Shown here piece by piece: positions 50,201 through 63,854 of a stretch of 64,000 nucleotides of DNA. A program made the translations under genes and the position numbers. Below the pieces are notes generated by a model. The model did not search any database. It saw nothing but the letters and a program-made list of their open reading frames with translations, and had not been told where the DNA came from. The DNA is taken from NCBI RefSeq assembly GCF_040581485.1, contig NC_090129.1:34892764-34956763 (forward strand), written 5' to 3'. The DNA is from Linepithema humile. Lineage: Eukaryota; Arthropoda; Insecta; Hymenoptera; Formicidae. Numbering within the stretch: the stretch's first letter is position 1; each line of letters starts with the position of its first letter.

Positions 50201-50879
50201 GTAAAGTATTTGATGTTATTCGCCATGCTCCAAGTTTGCTTTTTATGGCACACGACCATATACAGCCGTATTGTTGTACGGTGGACGATCATCTTGCCAC
50301 CATTCATCCGACCATTTTAATAAACAAACAATAACAAGGAGAGATCGTTCCGTATTATCGCGTTATTTATTTGCTTGCCTTACAAATAATAAAATACGAA
50401 CCTATATCATTTTCCTTTCGCGCCCAGCGTTCTAGAATGATAAATGTACGACAGTGTAGTAGGAGCAACAGGTGTAGTAAAATGCGACAGTGACGATTAG
50501 CGCGCGAAGTTGATCGCGTAAATTTCAATTTCTTTTCTACATTGTTGGATGCCATGTATTTGAACGCGATTTTTTGCGAATCATTCTTCATTGTATCGTA
50601 ACAAGATGCACATTAGAAGTGTTATGCAAAGTATCGTATGTTCGTGGTAATGTGCCGCAATAAAATTCGTGTCGGGAGTGTCATATAAAGTATCGTACTG
50701 TTAAATATACGCGTTGATTAAGCCGCGAGTGTCGAATGAATTGTAGTTTTATGTGACCGTATTTTCTCGCATCATTTCATCGTAACAAACTGCGCGACCG
50801 TTGCTGCGAGTTTTATTTCAGAAGTGTTACGCGATTCTAATTAATTATGTTCTCGCGAGTGTTATATTGTGTATGTGAG

Positions 50880-50951
50880 ATGCAGCCAAAACGGAGCATG
50901 AGAGGAGGAGGAGGCCTGGGAGGCATCGGGCAACGGCAAAGCAACCGTAAG
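50880..50951 (+). CDS. Possible first coding exon of a plus-strand gene
   Basis: ATG at 50,880 opens MQPKRSMRGGGGLGG then IGQRQSNRK, ending AAG|GTAATT in phase 0. An in-frame ATG at 50,847 would add 11 residues. The basic, glycine-rich start, the GC-rich coding patch after a long AT-rich leader and the donor together suggest a real 5' exon, perhaps of a nuclear or RNA-binding protein, but I recognise no family. No partner exon is visible on the plus strand to 64,000. If real, its intron would span Patr-1 on the opposite strand. Read without splicing it is a 32-codon ORF. Confidence 0.35.
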
Positions 50952-53900
50952 GTAATTTATTCGTCATTTATGGTATAAAATGGCGATGGTTGGCATAAAA
51001 TGTAACATTATTGTGTAATACAATGAATATTGATTAATTTTGAAATATTTGTATTTTACAAATCAACATTTATTTAAAACTCTGCTGCTGCGCTACTGTG
51101 TCGATGAGTATTAAAATATTTTTTACCTTAATATTAAAAGGGAATATGGAAATAATCAATATTAATTAGATAATATTATAGAAAAAAATTATAATTTAAA
51201 ATAATTAAAATATTAACATGCGGAATAAAGTAAAATTTTTAACTTATATATTGTAAAATTTATTAATTTTAAACGTTTAAATAAACTGAAATATTTCAAA
51301 CGTACAAAGTATTTGAGATAATGATAATGAAAATAAATGATTCAGTTTTTGTTCAATAATTTTTGTGGCCAAGTGGTCATGCAAGTTGGAAAAAGATACA
51401 TTGTATCATAACGTTCAAATTCTAAAATATCTTCAATTCTTAAAAATAAAATTTTTATTTATTTTTTAGTTATGATATAATTCATGTGTCACATGTCCAT
51501 AATGTATTTTTATTAAGTTTATTTTAATAAAAAATAAAATAAAATTCTTTTAAATACATTATAGATATATTTGGCATGAATATAGTGATCATAAAAAACT
51601 AAAGTAGTGAATGAAAGAAAACAAGAATGAATAAAAGATTTTGAATTTAAATAATTTTGAATGTAGCAACATAAAATGCAATAAGCATATATAGGATGTA
51701 AAACATTTATTTAAGACTTTGATTTCAAATTAGGTCAATTCTGTACATACACAACAGCTACAGTTATATCCTCAGATTGTATTATAAATGTACAATCAAT
51801 TTCATTTTTTTTTTTTTTTTTTAATGTACAGGCGTATCATTGGGTACATAATAGACGTAATATAGATAATAAACTATGTAGGATTTTTACGTTAATTTAA
51901 CGATTTCGATTTTATAGCACTCCATTTGTTTCGTTTAAAACATAATCAACATAGTGTCTCTATAAAAATATACCTTTAATAAAAAATGAAACGCACAATT
52001 TTCGCTTTATCTACTTTACAAGAAGACATCGCATGTTCTTTTCTGTTAGCGAAAGCTTAATTTCCATGACGATGGTACAAACAGAATGTTGAACGTTATT
52101 TGTCACAATATGATACCTTTCATATCTGTATATATTGAAACAAATAGATACATCAGTTAGTGCTAAAATATGCAATACTCGTAGGTAATGAAATCCCTTT
52201 TTCGCTATACAAATTGAATATATGAATCTTGGTTTATATCGTTATGCTGTGCTACTAAGAATTTTTGATACAACTAGTGCATTAGCAACAAAATATTGAA
52301 TTTTCGCACCAATTGACACTGGGTGTCAAGTAGCGAAAAAACTGTAAAAGCAACACATCAGTTATTGCAATGAACATGAATGAATGGTAAAAACAAACTA
52401 AATTCTACGCTTGTTATACAATCCGAACGGGTGCAAAGAGCATATTGCTGCCAAAGATATATATTCTTAGTAGCCCTTAAGAAAATATAAATCATTAACA
52501 ATCGCTTAATTTGCCCTTTTATGTTAACAGATGAATAGGGCAGTGTTTAAGCATTTGATATAAAATCAAGAATATTATAAAACGCATATTTTCTTTGAAT
52601 TATAAAATTATTTAAAAGTTCTTACGAGAACGTTTGAAATTACAATTTAACGCGTCTATAACTAAGTTTATTCTCAAGTGCGAGCCCAGTTACGTAGTAA
52701 GAAGAATGTAATGTAACTGTTGGGCTTTTCAAACATGTATCATTGTCTACAGACTAACAGGATCAATCACGTATTCCTTAGATTCTTAGCATTGCTTATG
52801 TAGAAAAACATAGATTTTATTTCTCTTTATCAATTTATTACAAAATAATAAGAACTCTAATTGGCAAAGCTTGTAAGCTGTAAATAATTAGTGAATGATT
52901 ATTCACAATCAATGAATGAATATTCATTTTTTTTTGCTTTTTAATATCCATCTATATCGTAATTCGTTATTTTATGCAGAAAGCTGTATTTATAATTTAA
53001 TTCATAGGAGCGATAGTGAATAGTCATATGAACTATGTTTATTACGTATTACTTGAATCATATGAGCTAATCGCACTGAAAGAACAGGTGTATTTATATA
53101 AAATAATGTAACTTAATTTATAAAAACACAAATGAGATAATGTGCTAAATCAATGTTGCAACATTTTGATATTTAATATTTAAAAAATTAGTACGACAAA
53201 ATATATGTAATCGCAATAATATGGATTATTTATATTTTGCATTTAAGAAATTGAAATTGCAATGCGATGCTCTATGGTTTTAGTAATTTCTCCTTAACAA
53301 AATGTTCATACAACTCAGACAGTGTTCGAGTCAGTAATCACTATAAAGATTACAAACTAACAACTTTTCGTTAAGATTACAGACTAATAAAAAAGTAAAC
53401 GTTTCTTTTAACTTTGAAAACGGTTTTTGCAAAATACATTACATCATGCGACATGGCAGAAACCAAAATATTTCTGCATTTGATTACAAAATGTATCCAG
53501 TCATTCACGCATCAATATCGTTCTATGTACAAGCTACAAGTACATAAACAAGATTGTAGTTAAATTGCGATAGAAATCATCTTATTTAGTACTCTAAAGG
53601 CCATGTCGTCGTACACTTTAGATTATCTTTAAAATCCTTATGGTACTGCAAACACACGTTGCAATTACAGAATCTCCTTCTTTTCTCTCTTTCGCAATCA
53701 CAAAGTTATATCTGACCTAATAACAATAACTCTATTGTATTAAAAAAAAGTACACTTCCTAAACTGATGGATCTGTAATGTCTTTTACAACTAGATTAAA
53801 GTTCGTGTTATCACATATTTCTGATGCCGGAACCGATAGAAATTTAATTTTAGTACTTAATATATAATACAAATGTTATAAAAAGACTATTACAGTGTTT

Positions 53901-54840
53901 CTGTTGATATACTAACTTATGTAATTGTCGCATACTCTCATTTCTGTAATTACATTTGAACAGTGCAGTGTAAATGATTATCTGACGTTATTTTTCCAAA
54001 ATATAAGTCATCTGTACACTGATAGCAAATTTTTTAAACTACTATTGATTTCATTCACAACGACGTATAATGTATGCATAATAACGTACACATTTGCTTT
54101 TTATATAAACGGAAGTGAAAACGTACACATCCCATGCATTATCTTCCGTAAATATCATGTACATATATTCGTATAATCGCAAAATATACTTAAAACTGAA
54201 CTTAAAAAGATGCATTTAATAGCATAAGCTTTGGACAAAATTATCGATGTATAAATACAAATGCATACTTTCACACTCGTAATTTTTAGAGAAAATAAAA
54301 ATTTTTATAAAAATCTTTATAAAAAAAGCTACATAAATACAAATGTTCAGATAAATTTAATGTGCCGTATGAATTAATTTAAATATCAATAGTAGAAGTA
54401 TACATTTTATATATATTGAGTTTAATAAATATTAATTAAAAGAAATACAAAATACAACACATAGGAAGATAGGATGTGCAGTTTAATACAGAGTAAAGCA
54501 CTAGAAATTATCTCATCTTGATTTATTTTGATATATTGAATAGAGAAAGATGTATTATCGATAATACAAATTATATTAGTACAAATGGATAAAATGCTTC
54601 ATTTATAAATTAAGATGATAATTTGAAGTGCCTTACACTGTGTATTAGATACCAATTTTACACAGTAGAATCAAGATATGCTGTAATAAAAAAAAAAAAA
54701 AAATTGAAAAAAATATTGACATGCAATACTATTTCATTTAATATACGTTTAATTTTTCTGATATTGCAGTATGCTTCTCCATACTACTAATTAAGAGAGC
54801 TTAAATTTATTAATGTGTACAAAATATACACTGAAAGGTG

Positions 54841-54876
<36 letters not shown>

Positions 54877-55101
54877 GAGTAAGAAACTTCATTGTGCATC
54901 AGGATGTTCTATATATATATAATTTTCACAATATTTATATATATCTATATAAATTTTTTTCTTTCTCACATTAGATACTTAATATCTACTTTGTAAAATC
55001 ATGGCATCTATTTAGAAATATTATCGTACACAATGAATATTTCAATAACATTAGCAATTATATTAAAATATTTGTCTGTATGTATCATTTTTTTGTATAA
55101 T
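50952..55101. other. AT-rich non-coding stretch between the 50.9-kb exon and Patr-1
   Basis: I see no exon here on either strand. It holds an 18-base poly-T (51,805-51,822), a poly-A near 54,690 and an AT microsatellite at 54,843. Part may be Patr-1 3' UTR, because minus-strand AATAAA hexamers occur near 55,100 and further left. Confidence 0.5.
54843..54872. repeat. (AT)15 microsatellite
   Basis: An uninterrupted AT dinucleotide run downstream of Patr-1. Confidence 0.9.
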
Positions 55102-55182
55102 TTATTTTTCGTACATTAAAAAAAGACAAATTAAAAAAAACTGTCAGATGTAACTGTGTCTAGTGTCTAGTGTAACATTAGA

Positions 55183-58100
55183 CTATCGTAAAGTATTGGC
55201 ATCAGTCAACAAGCGCGCTAGCATGGTATACCTTTCTATCTTCAAACTGGAAATCCGATTCAGATGCTTATTGAGCGTATTTGTAGCAATTGGTTGACAA
55301 GGTGTAGCACAAGATAAGGAATCGATAATCTCAGCTATCGTTATTACAAAAGCTGACCACTCAGAAGGCAGGGAATCGTCTGTAGCGCATAATTGTTCTG
55401 CTTGTTCAAACATTGCCGTTATTGCGGATATACCAAACTAAAATAACATAATGGAGAAGTTATCACATTTTACATTATATATATTTTCTGCATATATAGA
55501 AATTCAAGAGTTCACAATTATTGCATAAAATAATTTTTTAACTAACCTTATTCATAACAGCAAAAGCCAAACTGTTGTTCTTCACAGGCTGAGTAGCTGA
55601 GTCAGACAGTGCTCTTACTAATTGCAGTATAGTATCAAAATCTTTTACGTCATTGAGCCATCTTCGAAAATCGGAATAAAGATCTGTTAATAAATGGCAA
55701 TCTCTACGGCCTATCACGGCTAATCCTTTAAATATCGCAGTCCACAGTTTTTTTAACTGCTTATTATATTCTGTCACATTTAGATGAGGTAAAAAACGTA
55801 GTAATAACGTCTATAACACACAAATATATATATAAATATGAAATATCGATAATGATTATTAAAATTCAAGTCGTACTTTCTTCTGTTCATCAACTTACCT
55901 TTCCTTTTCGAATGCTTAGCATATTAGCTAATTTATCATCTTGTATCAATTGTTGCAGACATGATAATATCATGCTAATTAATTCTGGTATAGTTTTATT
56001 TGTATTTGTTTCATTCTCTCCTTCTTGTTGCTGTTGCGGTTCCGGAATTGCAGCAAGAGGATTGCTCAGATCTTCCAGTTTAAATAATAATGTATATAGC
56101 TAAAAAAAAATAACAATTTTTTAATAGAAAATATGCTAACAAAATATTAATTTTATCAATTGTAAAAATTGTTAAAATATTAATAGTACCCTTTCAATTT
56201 CAAGTAGCAGTTGTCGTGTTTTTTTAGTATCCTTTTGTTGCGACTGAGGAGTAGATTGAGAATCATTATTTGATACAACATCCATATCAATAAGTTTGCG
56301 TGGTGCCGTTACACTGCTGCAATGTAGTTTGCCTAATGAGTTCTCAAATTGGGCTGGTGTATATGCTGATCTGGAAGCGGCTTGAGGCGTTGGCTCCCAG
56401 TCTCTAAATAGAAAAGCAAAGTAGTAAATAGTTTCAATATAGTTACGACTAAAACTATATAATATTCTAACGTACTTGTGATCCTTATGGTATCCATTGT
56501 TATTATGGTGTTTTCTATCTTTTTGGTCTTGACTTGTGTTTTGCTTATTCCGCTTATCACAGAATACAATATAATAGTGATCATCAACATATGGTTGAAT
56601 TGTATTAAGTTGTAACAGTTGAATATTAATCAACCATTGTTTCTCGTGAGGTTTTATAGCAAGTTTTCCTGGAGGTTCATAATCTCCTGAGGCATTACCA
56701 TTAACACTCTGAGCGTAGTGTTGATGATGATGATGTCTTTGATTATTTCTGTCATGAATGCGATGAGGATATTGATTATTTTTAAAAAACGGTTGATGTC
56801 CGGTTTGTTGTTCATTATGATAATAAGGTCTATTTTGGTTTCTCTGATTTCCCGAATGTGAGTAAGAATGTTGTTGGTGTTGTTGATGGTTGTTTTGATT
56901 ATTAGGAAATGCAGGCATCATGTGATCTGGTCGAAGGAACTGTGGACCTCCTACAGCATGTGGTGGTTGCTAAAATGTAATGTAAAATATATTAATGTGA
57001 AAATTTGTTGCTTATTTCATATTGTATATACAATGTAGAGAAAAACTTACAGGAAAACCAGGATAATTGCCATGAAGAGCTTGTCTCGGTACATGTGGCA
57101 ACATTAAATGCGGTGGTAGAGGATAACGAAACACATTCCCAGATTGATCTTATGAGTAGAAAAATTATCATCATTAAAAAATGGTCTATTAAAACTATTA
57201 GTTTAGAAATTTGCTTATTTTAGAATTATTTATAGTCTAGTGTAATACTTTCTTATTAATGCAAAAAATTATAACAAGAGCAAATCAATATAAATGAAAT
57301 ATATTATTTGAATGATAAAAAAAAATAATTTAGAATAATACATTGCAGATAATCGAAAATATCTAATTTTAAAAAAGTTCTAAACAGCATTAAATTATCA
57401 AACACTTACCGATTCATATTTAAAAAATATATATTTGTTATTACTAATAAACATTGTGCTTACTAAGTAATAATCGATGAGGTGTAATAAATTGGGGATG
57501 TGGTAGTCTGAAATTGGACATAACCATGGAATGCGCCGCCCCAGGTAGGCCCAGTCCTGGTGGAAAGCGTGTTGGAGGTACCCCATTGACCTGAAGTTTC
57601 TCATTTAAAGATAGAGCTTCAAAGAGAAGTGATCCTTCAGATTTTTTCTGCTGTTGTTGCGTTTGTGGTTTGCTGAGACCTGGAGGTGGCCTATTCGCAA
57701 TAAGCCCTCTTTCCAACTCTTCCACTGTACAGGCATTTTTCAAGGTTGGCAAAGATAATCGTGGCTGAGTTTTTGGAAGAGATAGATTCAATGGACTACT
57801 CCATACACCAGGTCGTGGGACTATCCCTTCTTTATCCAATACCAAATGTGACAAATTATCCTCAATGTCTATGTTAGAAATATTCTGTACGGAATATAAA
57901 GTATATTAAAGCATATAGATATATGTGTAATATTTCGATAGCAGAATGTTATAATATACTAATCATTCATGTTCTATTGTATTTTTCTGCTGGTTTAATT
58001 AGGCTGTGAAATCAAACCTAGTCTTACATTGATAATTAAGCTAATTAGACTGTATATACTTATAGATTTCAAAATTCTAAACAAGTTAAAATAATATCGT

Positions 58101-58951
58101 GGACAACATACTTTTTTATTTGTTGCCGTCTGATTATGTGGGCGACTTGATTCCGTAATTTCAGCAAGCTTTTCATGATCTTCCTCCCAGTCACCAATAG
58201 CAGCATCAGGCCCAAATGTTTCATCATTCAGTGCATCATACTCTTCTTCTTCATCTTCCTCTAATGGACAATCTAATCCATCCTCTAAGCTGTTATCCTA
58301 ATCATACCAATCATGCCACAAATAGTAATCAGTAACAGATATAAAAGTATCTATATAATACAGATATGAAAGTATCATAACTTTATGGAATAATAAACAA
58401 AAGCATAGTGGGTATCCTTGAAAATAAAGATAATAAAATCAGTACAAAAGTGTACTAAAGTATACTAAAAGTATACTGCAACAATATTTCTTACAAAATA
58501 CGAAGTTCGCACAAATTGAACTGGAATTAACGATATATATAAATAATAAATTTGTTAACAGAATTGACAAGAATTTGCGATGCTTGATGTTAATGACCTT
58601 TCGGGCGAGGAAAATAGAAATGAGGTTAGACGATGTAACCCCGCAGTCATTTGGAAAGCAAATTTATTTTTTCGAAAGCAATATTAATAAAATATATTTA
58701 AAAACAAATTTGCAAAATGTGCCATTTCGAATTAAAATTGTCATATCGCATTTATCAGCACCTTGTAGGTCAAAACTTTTACTTTTCTAAGATATGCCGC
58801 GACGCGAGTGTTTATCGGGAAGATTCACGTTCACATACTTCGTTGGAATTCGTACAAATCGGACACGAGCCATGTGCGATCATGTGTAACTATGAGAAGC
58901 GTTCGTACTTACTCCGAGCGTGGTATCGAAACCGAAAAAGGAGTCTGCCAT
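55183..58951 (-). CDS. Patr-1: Pat1 homologue, mRNA decapping activator (P-body factor)
   Basis: Nine exons: 58,951-58,913; 58,297-58,112; 57,884-57,464; 57,148-57,051; 56,969-56,476; 56,403-56,190; 56,099-55,899; 55,810-55,547; 55,437-55,183. All junctions are GT-AG and in frame, giving 723 aa against about 770 in human PATL1. The start MADSFFGFDTTLG leads to an acidic region with LNDETFG, the motif that binds the DDX6/Me31B helicase in Pat1 proteins. A proline-rich part and a His/Asn/Gln-rich tract (about residues 255-330) follow, then the conserved KQWLINIQLLQL and VDDHYY segment. The helical Pat-C domain (about 414-723, ending ARLLTDANTLR) contacts LSm1-7 and Dcp2 in the family. The protein promotes decapping and translational repression in P-bodies. 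A GC-rich start region with GCCGCCATGGC lies near 59,030. Confidence 0.93.
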
Positions 58952-59811
58952 TTGTGAAAATGAAATTTGCAAAATGACATGTTCTGATTAAACGTCAAGT
59001 GCTGCAAAGAGCATCAGCTGCCATGGCGGCCATGCCGTAACTTGCGACTAAAGGTGGATATACATTGCAAGTGTTTGCTTCTTTACACAGCAGAGGTCGT
59101 TAAGAGTACTTCCGGTATTCATAATTAGTAAAAATATTTTCGATTAGACGCATCGTGTTATTTGTTATTTTTATTAATTAATTTGACATTATATAACTCT
59201 ATATTATATACTCTAATTATCTATGTTTTAACTTTAATATTTAATCTTTTTTACTTATCAAAAATATTGAAAAATGTTAAACTATTAAATATTTGCAATT
59301 GTAAGAGAGTTGAATTGTGATTTAATATGGATTAACTTTTTAACTTTTAATTGACAATATAACTGATCACGATTTACTGTTGAAAATAACAAATTTTTCA
59401 AATTTATCTTTTAAAATAAGACTAGCAAAATAATTTTATATTGATACTGTATTAAAATACTTTTAAAGAGATAAATATTTACTTAACATAACTTAAATTT
59501 TAGCATTAAAATCATCTTCAAAATAATTGTTTACTAAATCTTATTTTTTTAGAATAATCAAAATAAGATTAAAATTATTATTAAATTTACAATTTAAATA
59601 CGGAAATAAAAATGCGTATTCGGCTTTTGAATTTAATATTATTTACGTCATTATTATTATCAGATGGTGTGGTAACCATTTAGTAAATTGATTATGTAAA
59701 AATTAAAAATGTCAATAAGAAATCGCTGCTTTTAATTACTATTTATTATACTAAGGATTATGTGAGAAGGAAAGAAAATAATATTCGACAAGATAGATCG
59801 AGGCGTGCACT
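58952..59811. other. Spacer with the Patr-1 promoter and downstream end of rapsyn
   Basis: About 1 kb separates the Patr-1 ATG from the rapsyn stop, both on the minus strand. Near 59,020-59,036 the minus strand reads GGCATGGCCGCCATGGCAGC, a YY1-type promoter motif at a suitable distance from the ATG. The rest is AT-rich. Confidence 0.45.
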
Positions 59812-59817
59812 TTTTAT
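59812..59817 (-). terminator. Candidate polyadenylation signal of the rapsyn gene
   Basis: AATAAA on the minus strand about 130 bases after the rapsyn stop codon. Confidence 0.5.
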
Positions 59818-59944
59818 TGCCATTAAATTCTTTTTGTATCGTACTACTTTCCGTTGGCTCTTTTATTTCCCAAATTATGACTCTTAGAATTATCTAATCG
59901 TATGCGGATGCCAACGCGTTAAAATAAACGAAATCCATCGTGTT

Positions 59945-62900
59945 TTAAACGCTACTCGTCGCGTGACAGTCCTCAAGTGTTGCTAGGCTGCTGGCCCTCA
60001 ATGACGCCAGGCTCAAGGAACTATGATTTAAAGTATTCATGCCGTGAGGATCCTCGCAATGCAGGTACAGTCGTGAACTGACAGATTTGTGGCAGTCGGG
60101 ACATAAACGTTTCTTCTTCTTGTCGCGCTTCTTCAAGATGTCGTATGCGCATCTACAAATATTACGAGAAAATAAGGGCAGGAGAAATATTCTCTCAAAA
60201 AAATTGGCAACTGGAATTTTATTCGATGTTAATATTCGGTTTCTCATTAATTTGTATTCGTTCATTTATTTCTTAAAAGGATAATAATTCTAAAGTTTCT
60301 GCGTATCCTACCGAGCGTGTAATATGTGAGAGCAGGGTAGTGCTTCCAAGGAATCGGCTTCCAGACCAAAAGGTTCATTGCAGCTTCCGCATCGTAATTC
60401 CAAATCTTCTTCCATCGCAATTGCTAATCTTTCATGGTGTCCTTTTTGCTCCTCATCCCCCAAAGATCCGTAAATTCGCGACAGTCTGGATCTAACTGTC
60501 CGCACCAGAAGCTGCAAGCAGTCAGCTTATCGTAATTTTATTCTGAAATACTCGTTTAAGCCCTCTTTATTCTAAACCTCTGTCTCGATGCATATTCGAA
60601 GCAAATCCCTTTTTTTTTTTCGTTAAAATTACACCGAGAAAGTATGTTTTTGTCATAAAACAAATTCAATTTCTTTTTTCTTTTTAATTAGGCATTCAAA
60701 AAATTTTGTTTAACATTTTTCACGATAGAACGTGTGTAGAGAAGAAGAAAAGCTAACGATAGATCAATACATAGAATCATGCATACAAAGCATTACCGTT
60801 TTAATTCACTGGCTAACAATGATCTCTATGGAGCTCTATTGAATATCACTGAGGAAGCTGCACAGCCTCCGAAGTATTTTACGTTATAGGTTGCGTGCGC
60901 GCGTGTACAGCATCAAAATGGAGAACCGGCTCCATTGATTCGTGGACACAAATAGCGCGAGGACTCGGTGCGCGTGGTATGAGTCTAGTAATATATGCAT
61001 GGAATATTTGCGCACAATGTACCGACGACGTAGTGTCGATGGCTTTTTCGGCATTTCATTGAAACTTGAGACAATCGTGAAATCTATTAAACAACAGACT
61101 GTCGCAGACAAAGTTACTTTTTCAATTATTCTCTATTCACTGTTTAGCACATTTGAAATTCATTAATCTAATTTCCATTTTAGACGATCTATATGTAACG
61201 ATACATCTTTAAATTCGTCAGTCATCTTGGATAATACTGTCGTGCAGAATTCACAAAGATATAACGTATCTCATTGAAATAAAACTCGTGGCAAAAATTG
61301 ATATCAGGCTCACATATATTCCGCGCTATTTAAAATATAGAATCAACTCTCCTTTCAACACGTTCAACTTGTTCTAGATATTCAACGAGCGAAAAACTTT
61401 GCTGCCTTTGAAATTCCGTTGCGATCTTTAAAGACTAAAAAAAAAAGGAGGGGAAGGGGGGGAGAAACTCCCAAGTTTTCACGTCTGGCAGGAGGGAAGA
61501 AATTGATTTCACAGTACGTCATGATCTTCCCGCACTCTTTCTCTTTTCTCACCTCCCTCTTGCTCTTCCCCATCCTCTGTCTGTTTCTGAGAAATGGAAT
61601 AAACGGTGGGCAGAGCGCAATCCGCGATCTGTATTGGCAGTTTACCTTGGCGCCGACTGATCCCGCGACCTCAAGGAGCCTGGTATTGAATTCGAGGGGC
61701 CTGCAGTTGCATATCTTGTGCTGAAGCCTGAGAGCTTCCAGGCATCTTGCCGCGCCGTCCATCGCTTCCATCTGGCATAACCGATCGCCAGTCGCGGCCG
61801 CTGAGCCCATCGCACTCTCGTACTGTCGAAACGCTTTCTGCAATATATCCATCTTTACCTCACCGATGTTATCGCTCTGATAAACGAGTCGATATGTGCG
61901 GTGCGTGAACTAAAGGCTAATTGTATTATATATGTATCGCTATCATTAACTAAAAGATAGATTAAATCCAACAAGCGTTTTCATCGCGAAAGCGCAATCA
62001 TATATGCATCCGTGCAAGCGGCAAATGGGAGTGGCAAATAGCGCTTTCAATGTTTTTGATGACATAATATCATTTGCTATATAAGCTTCGTGAAATTAAC
62101 TTAATGTATGACGTGCGTAATGTGTATCATGATAATATGTAATTTGATGAATTATTAACATAATCGAACGTCCCGATTTTTCGCGATCGGTTTTTGACTG
62201 AGTTTAATTAAAAGCTTGTAGTCAAAGTGTATGAAAAAATATTTTCGAATTTAAAAATTAAATTTTATTCTTACTTTTTTCCAACTTGTAGCTTATACAT
62301 ATTTCCCTATTATTAATTTTATTAATACATAATTTTGTTTAGATAACATTAATGTAAATTGATATATTCAATTCAGTAAATACATTACTAGAATTGAATA
62401 CATACTCGAATACATAAATAAAATATTTATTATTAACCAACAATTAAATAGCTATTTTCGAAAAGCGTTCCAGAAGCTAATTTAATAAATGATACACATA
62501 TTGCCTTTTAATATTTTGGCTTGTTTCAAAATGGACATTTTGTAGAATCTTTGTTATTCACTTTTTAACAGCGCTCAAAGGGTTTTGTAGCGATGAAACA
62601 AAATGAAAGCGGTATGCATTGCGAACGTGACGCAGCGTTAAAATCGCTTTTGTAACGTGCGTGACATGCAAAGGAATGTCCCAGTTATGGCATTTTTTTT
62701 GTCAGCTGATGACAGCACCATGTATAACAATGTTAGAGGGAACAATGAGGCTGCGAACAGTTCTGATAGCATCGTAGCGTTTGACGCGAATGCCGATAAA
62801 AAAATCTATCTATAGAAATGTTTTTTTTCATGCAATAGGTATGCAAATAAATATATATTGGCGTTATCTCACATTGCGCAACTACGTATATTTCATCTCG

Positions 62901-63854
62901 ATATAAATATATGAGAGAGTAAGGATTTTTCTGTCAAACGTCAGCTTTTGAAAGAAATTTAATATGTAAATTTTATGATATTTTAAAATTATGTTTTAAA
63001 ATTAATGCAATTTATGAAATAAGAAAAGAATGATACAATCATATCATTGTTAGAAGAATTATGTGACAAAAACTGCCATAGAAAAACACACGCGCGCGCG
63101 TGCAAAGCTAAGGAATAGTCACAATAATAATTGATGAGAAAATTACTTACGTTTATGTCGGATTTCTTTCTGTAAATGTCTCCCATAATACGGATACTTC
63201 GGGCGTAACTAGCTTGGTCGCCAGAAACTAGTGAAAGCCGCGTTGCTTCCTATGCACAAAGTACAATAATATATACTCGTGCATGTTTCTATAAATTGTT
63301 TGATCGTATTATTATTATAATATCGATTACTCATTACAATTTTCTCTACAAAATGATACGATAATATTATTAATATGATACGATACGATAAATTTGATTT
63401 GCACAGTGCTCGAAAATATTAAAATCTTTAATAAAGCAAAACGCAAATAAATTGTCATGTAATTAAGAGGAAAAAAAAGAAGGAAATATCGCGAGATTAA
63501 AGATGTATGAAAAGACTTGCGATATCTTTGAAAAAATGCCACAGAAAAACGTTTTTGCTTTAAGTCACTTGAAGTGAGATACTTTCGCGATGATTTGGCA
63601 TCTTTGATCTAAACTAAGTTTCCACCTCGGGCAATTCTCAGCTGAAACTTTACCGAGCAGTAATCATGAGCGTCGCCTAACTCGCCCTTTTTTCTGAGCG
63701 CCGCGGCCATTTGTAATAATGCCGCTCTGTGATGACGCGAATTCAGATCTCCCAGCTGTAAACTTCTGGAGAGATCGTAAGCTCTCGCTGCGTATCTCGC
63801 GCTCTTGTCCGCGTCCTGTAACCGGCAGAAAAGTTCCGACAGACCAACGTACAC
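59945..63854 (-). CDS. Rapsyn homologue, C-terminal part (5' end outside window)
   Basis: Five exons: 63,854-63,654; 63,249-63,151; 61,837-61,646; 60,511-60,312; 60,152-59,945. They join in frame through GT-AG sites to about 300 residues. The helical TPR array is seen in VYVGLSELFCRLQDADKSAR, EATRLSLVSGDQASYARSI and KAFRQYESAMGSAAATGDRL. The C-terminal RING-H2 reads CGSCNEPFG, LPCSHILHARC and CPDCHK, with the penultimate junction splitting an arginine codon. Vertebrate rapsyn clusters acetylcholine receptors at the synapse and its RING has been linked to NEDD8 ligation. The insect role is less certain. The Ser/Leu-rich tail after the RING (NHSSLSLASLRASSLATLED) is longer than in vertebrates. 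Earlier exons lie beyond 64,000. Confidence 0.88.
60512..61645 (-). other. Rapsyn intron between the TPR and RING exons
   Basis: AT-rich, with no additional exon visible. A 75-codon open frame around 60,884-61,111 has no domain and is ignored. Confidence 0.6.
61838..63150 (-). other. Rapsyn intron upstream of the KAFRQYES exon
   Basis: AT-rich, with a short (CG)n run near 63,090. The open frame of the exon extends five codons upstream to an ATG (MDILQ), but the acceptor ATTGCAG and the family alignment show that those codons are intronic. Confidence 0.6.

Noticed and set aside
61382..61645. Extension of the rapsyn exon frame past VGAK
   Set aside because: A GTAAAC donor and the family alignment end the exon at 61,646; the rest is intronic.
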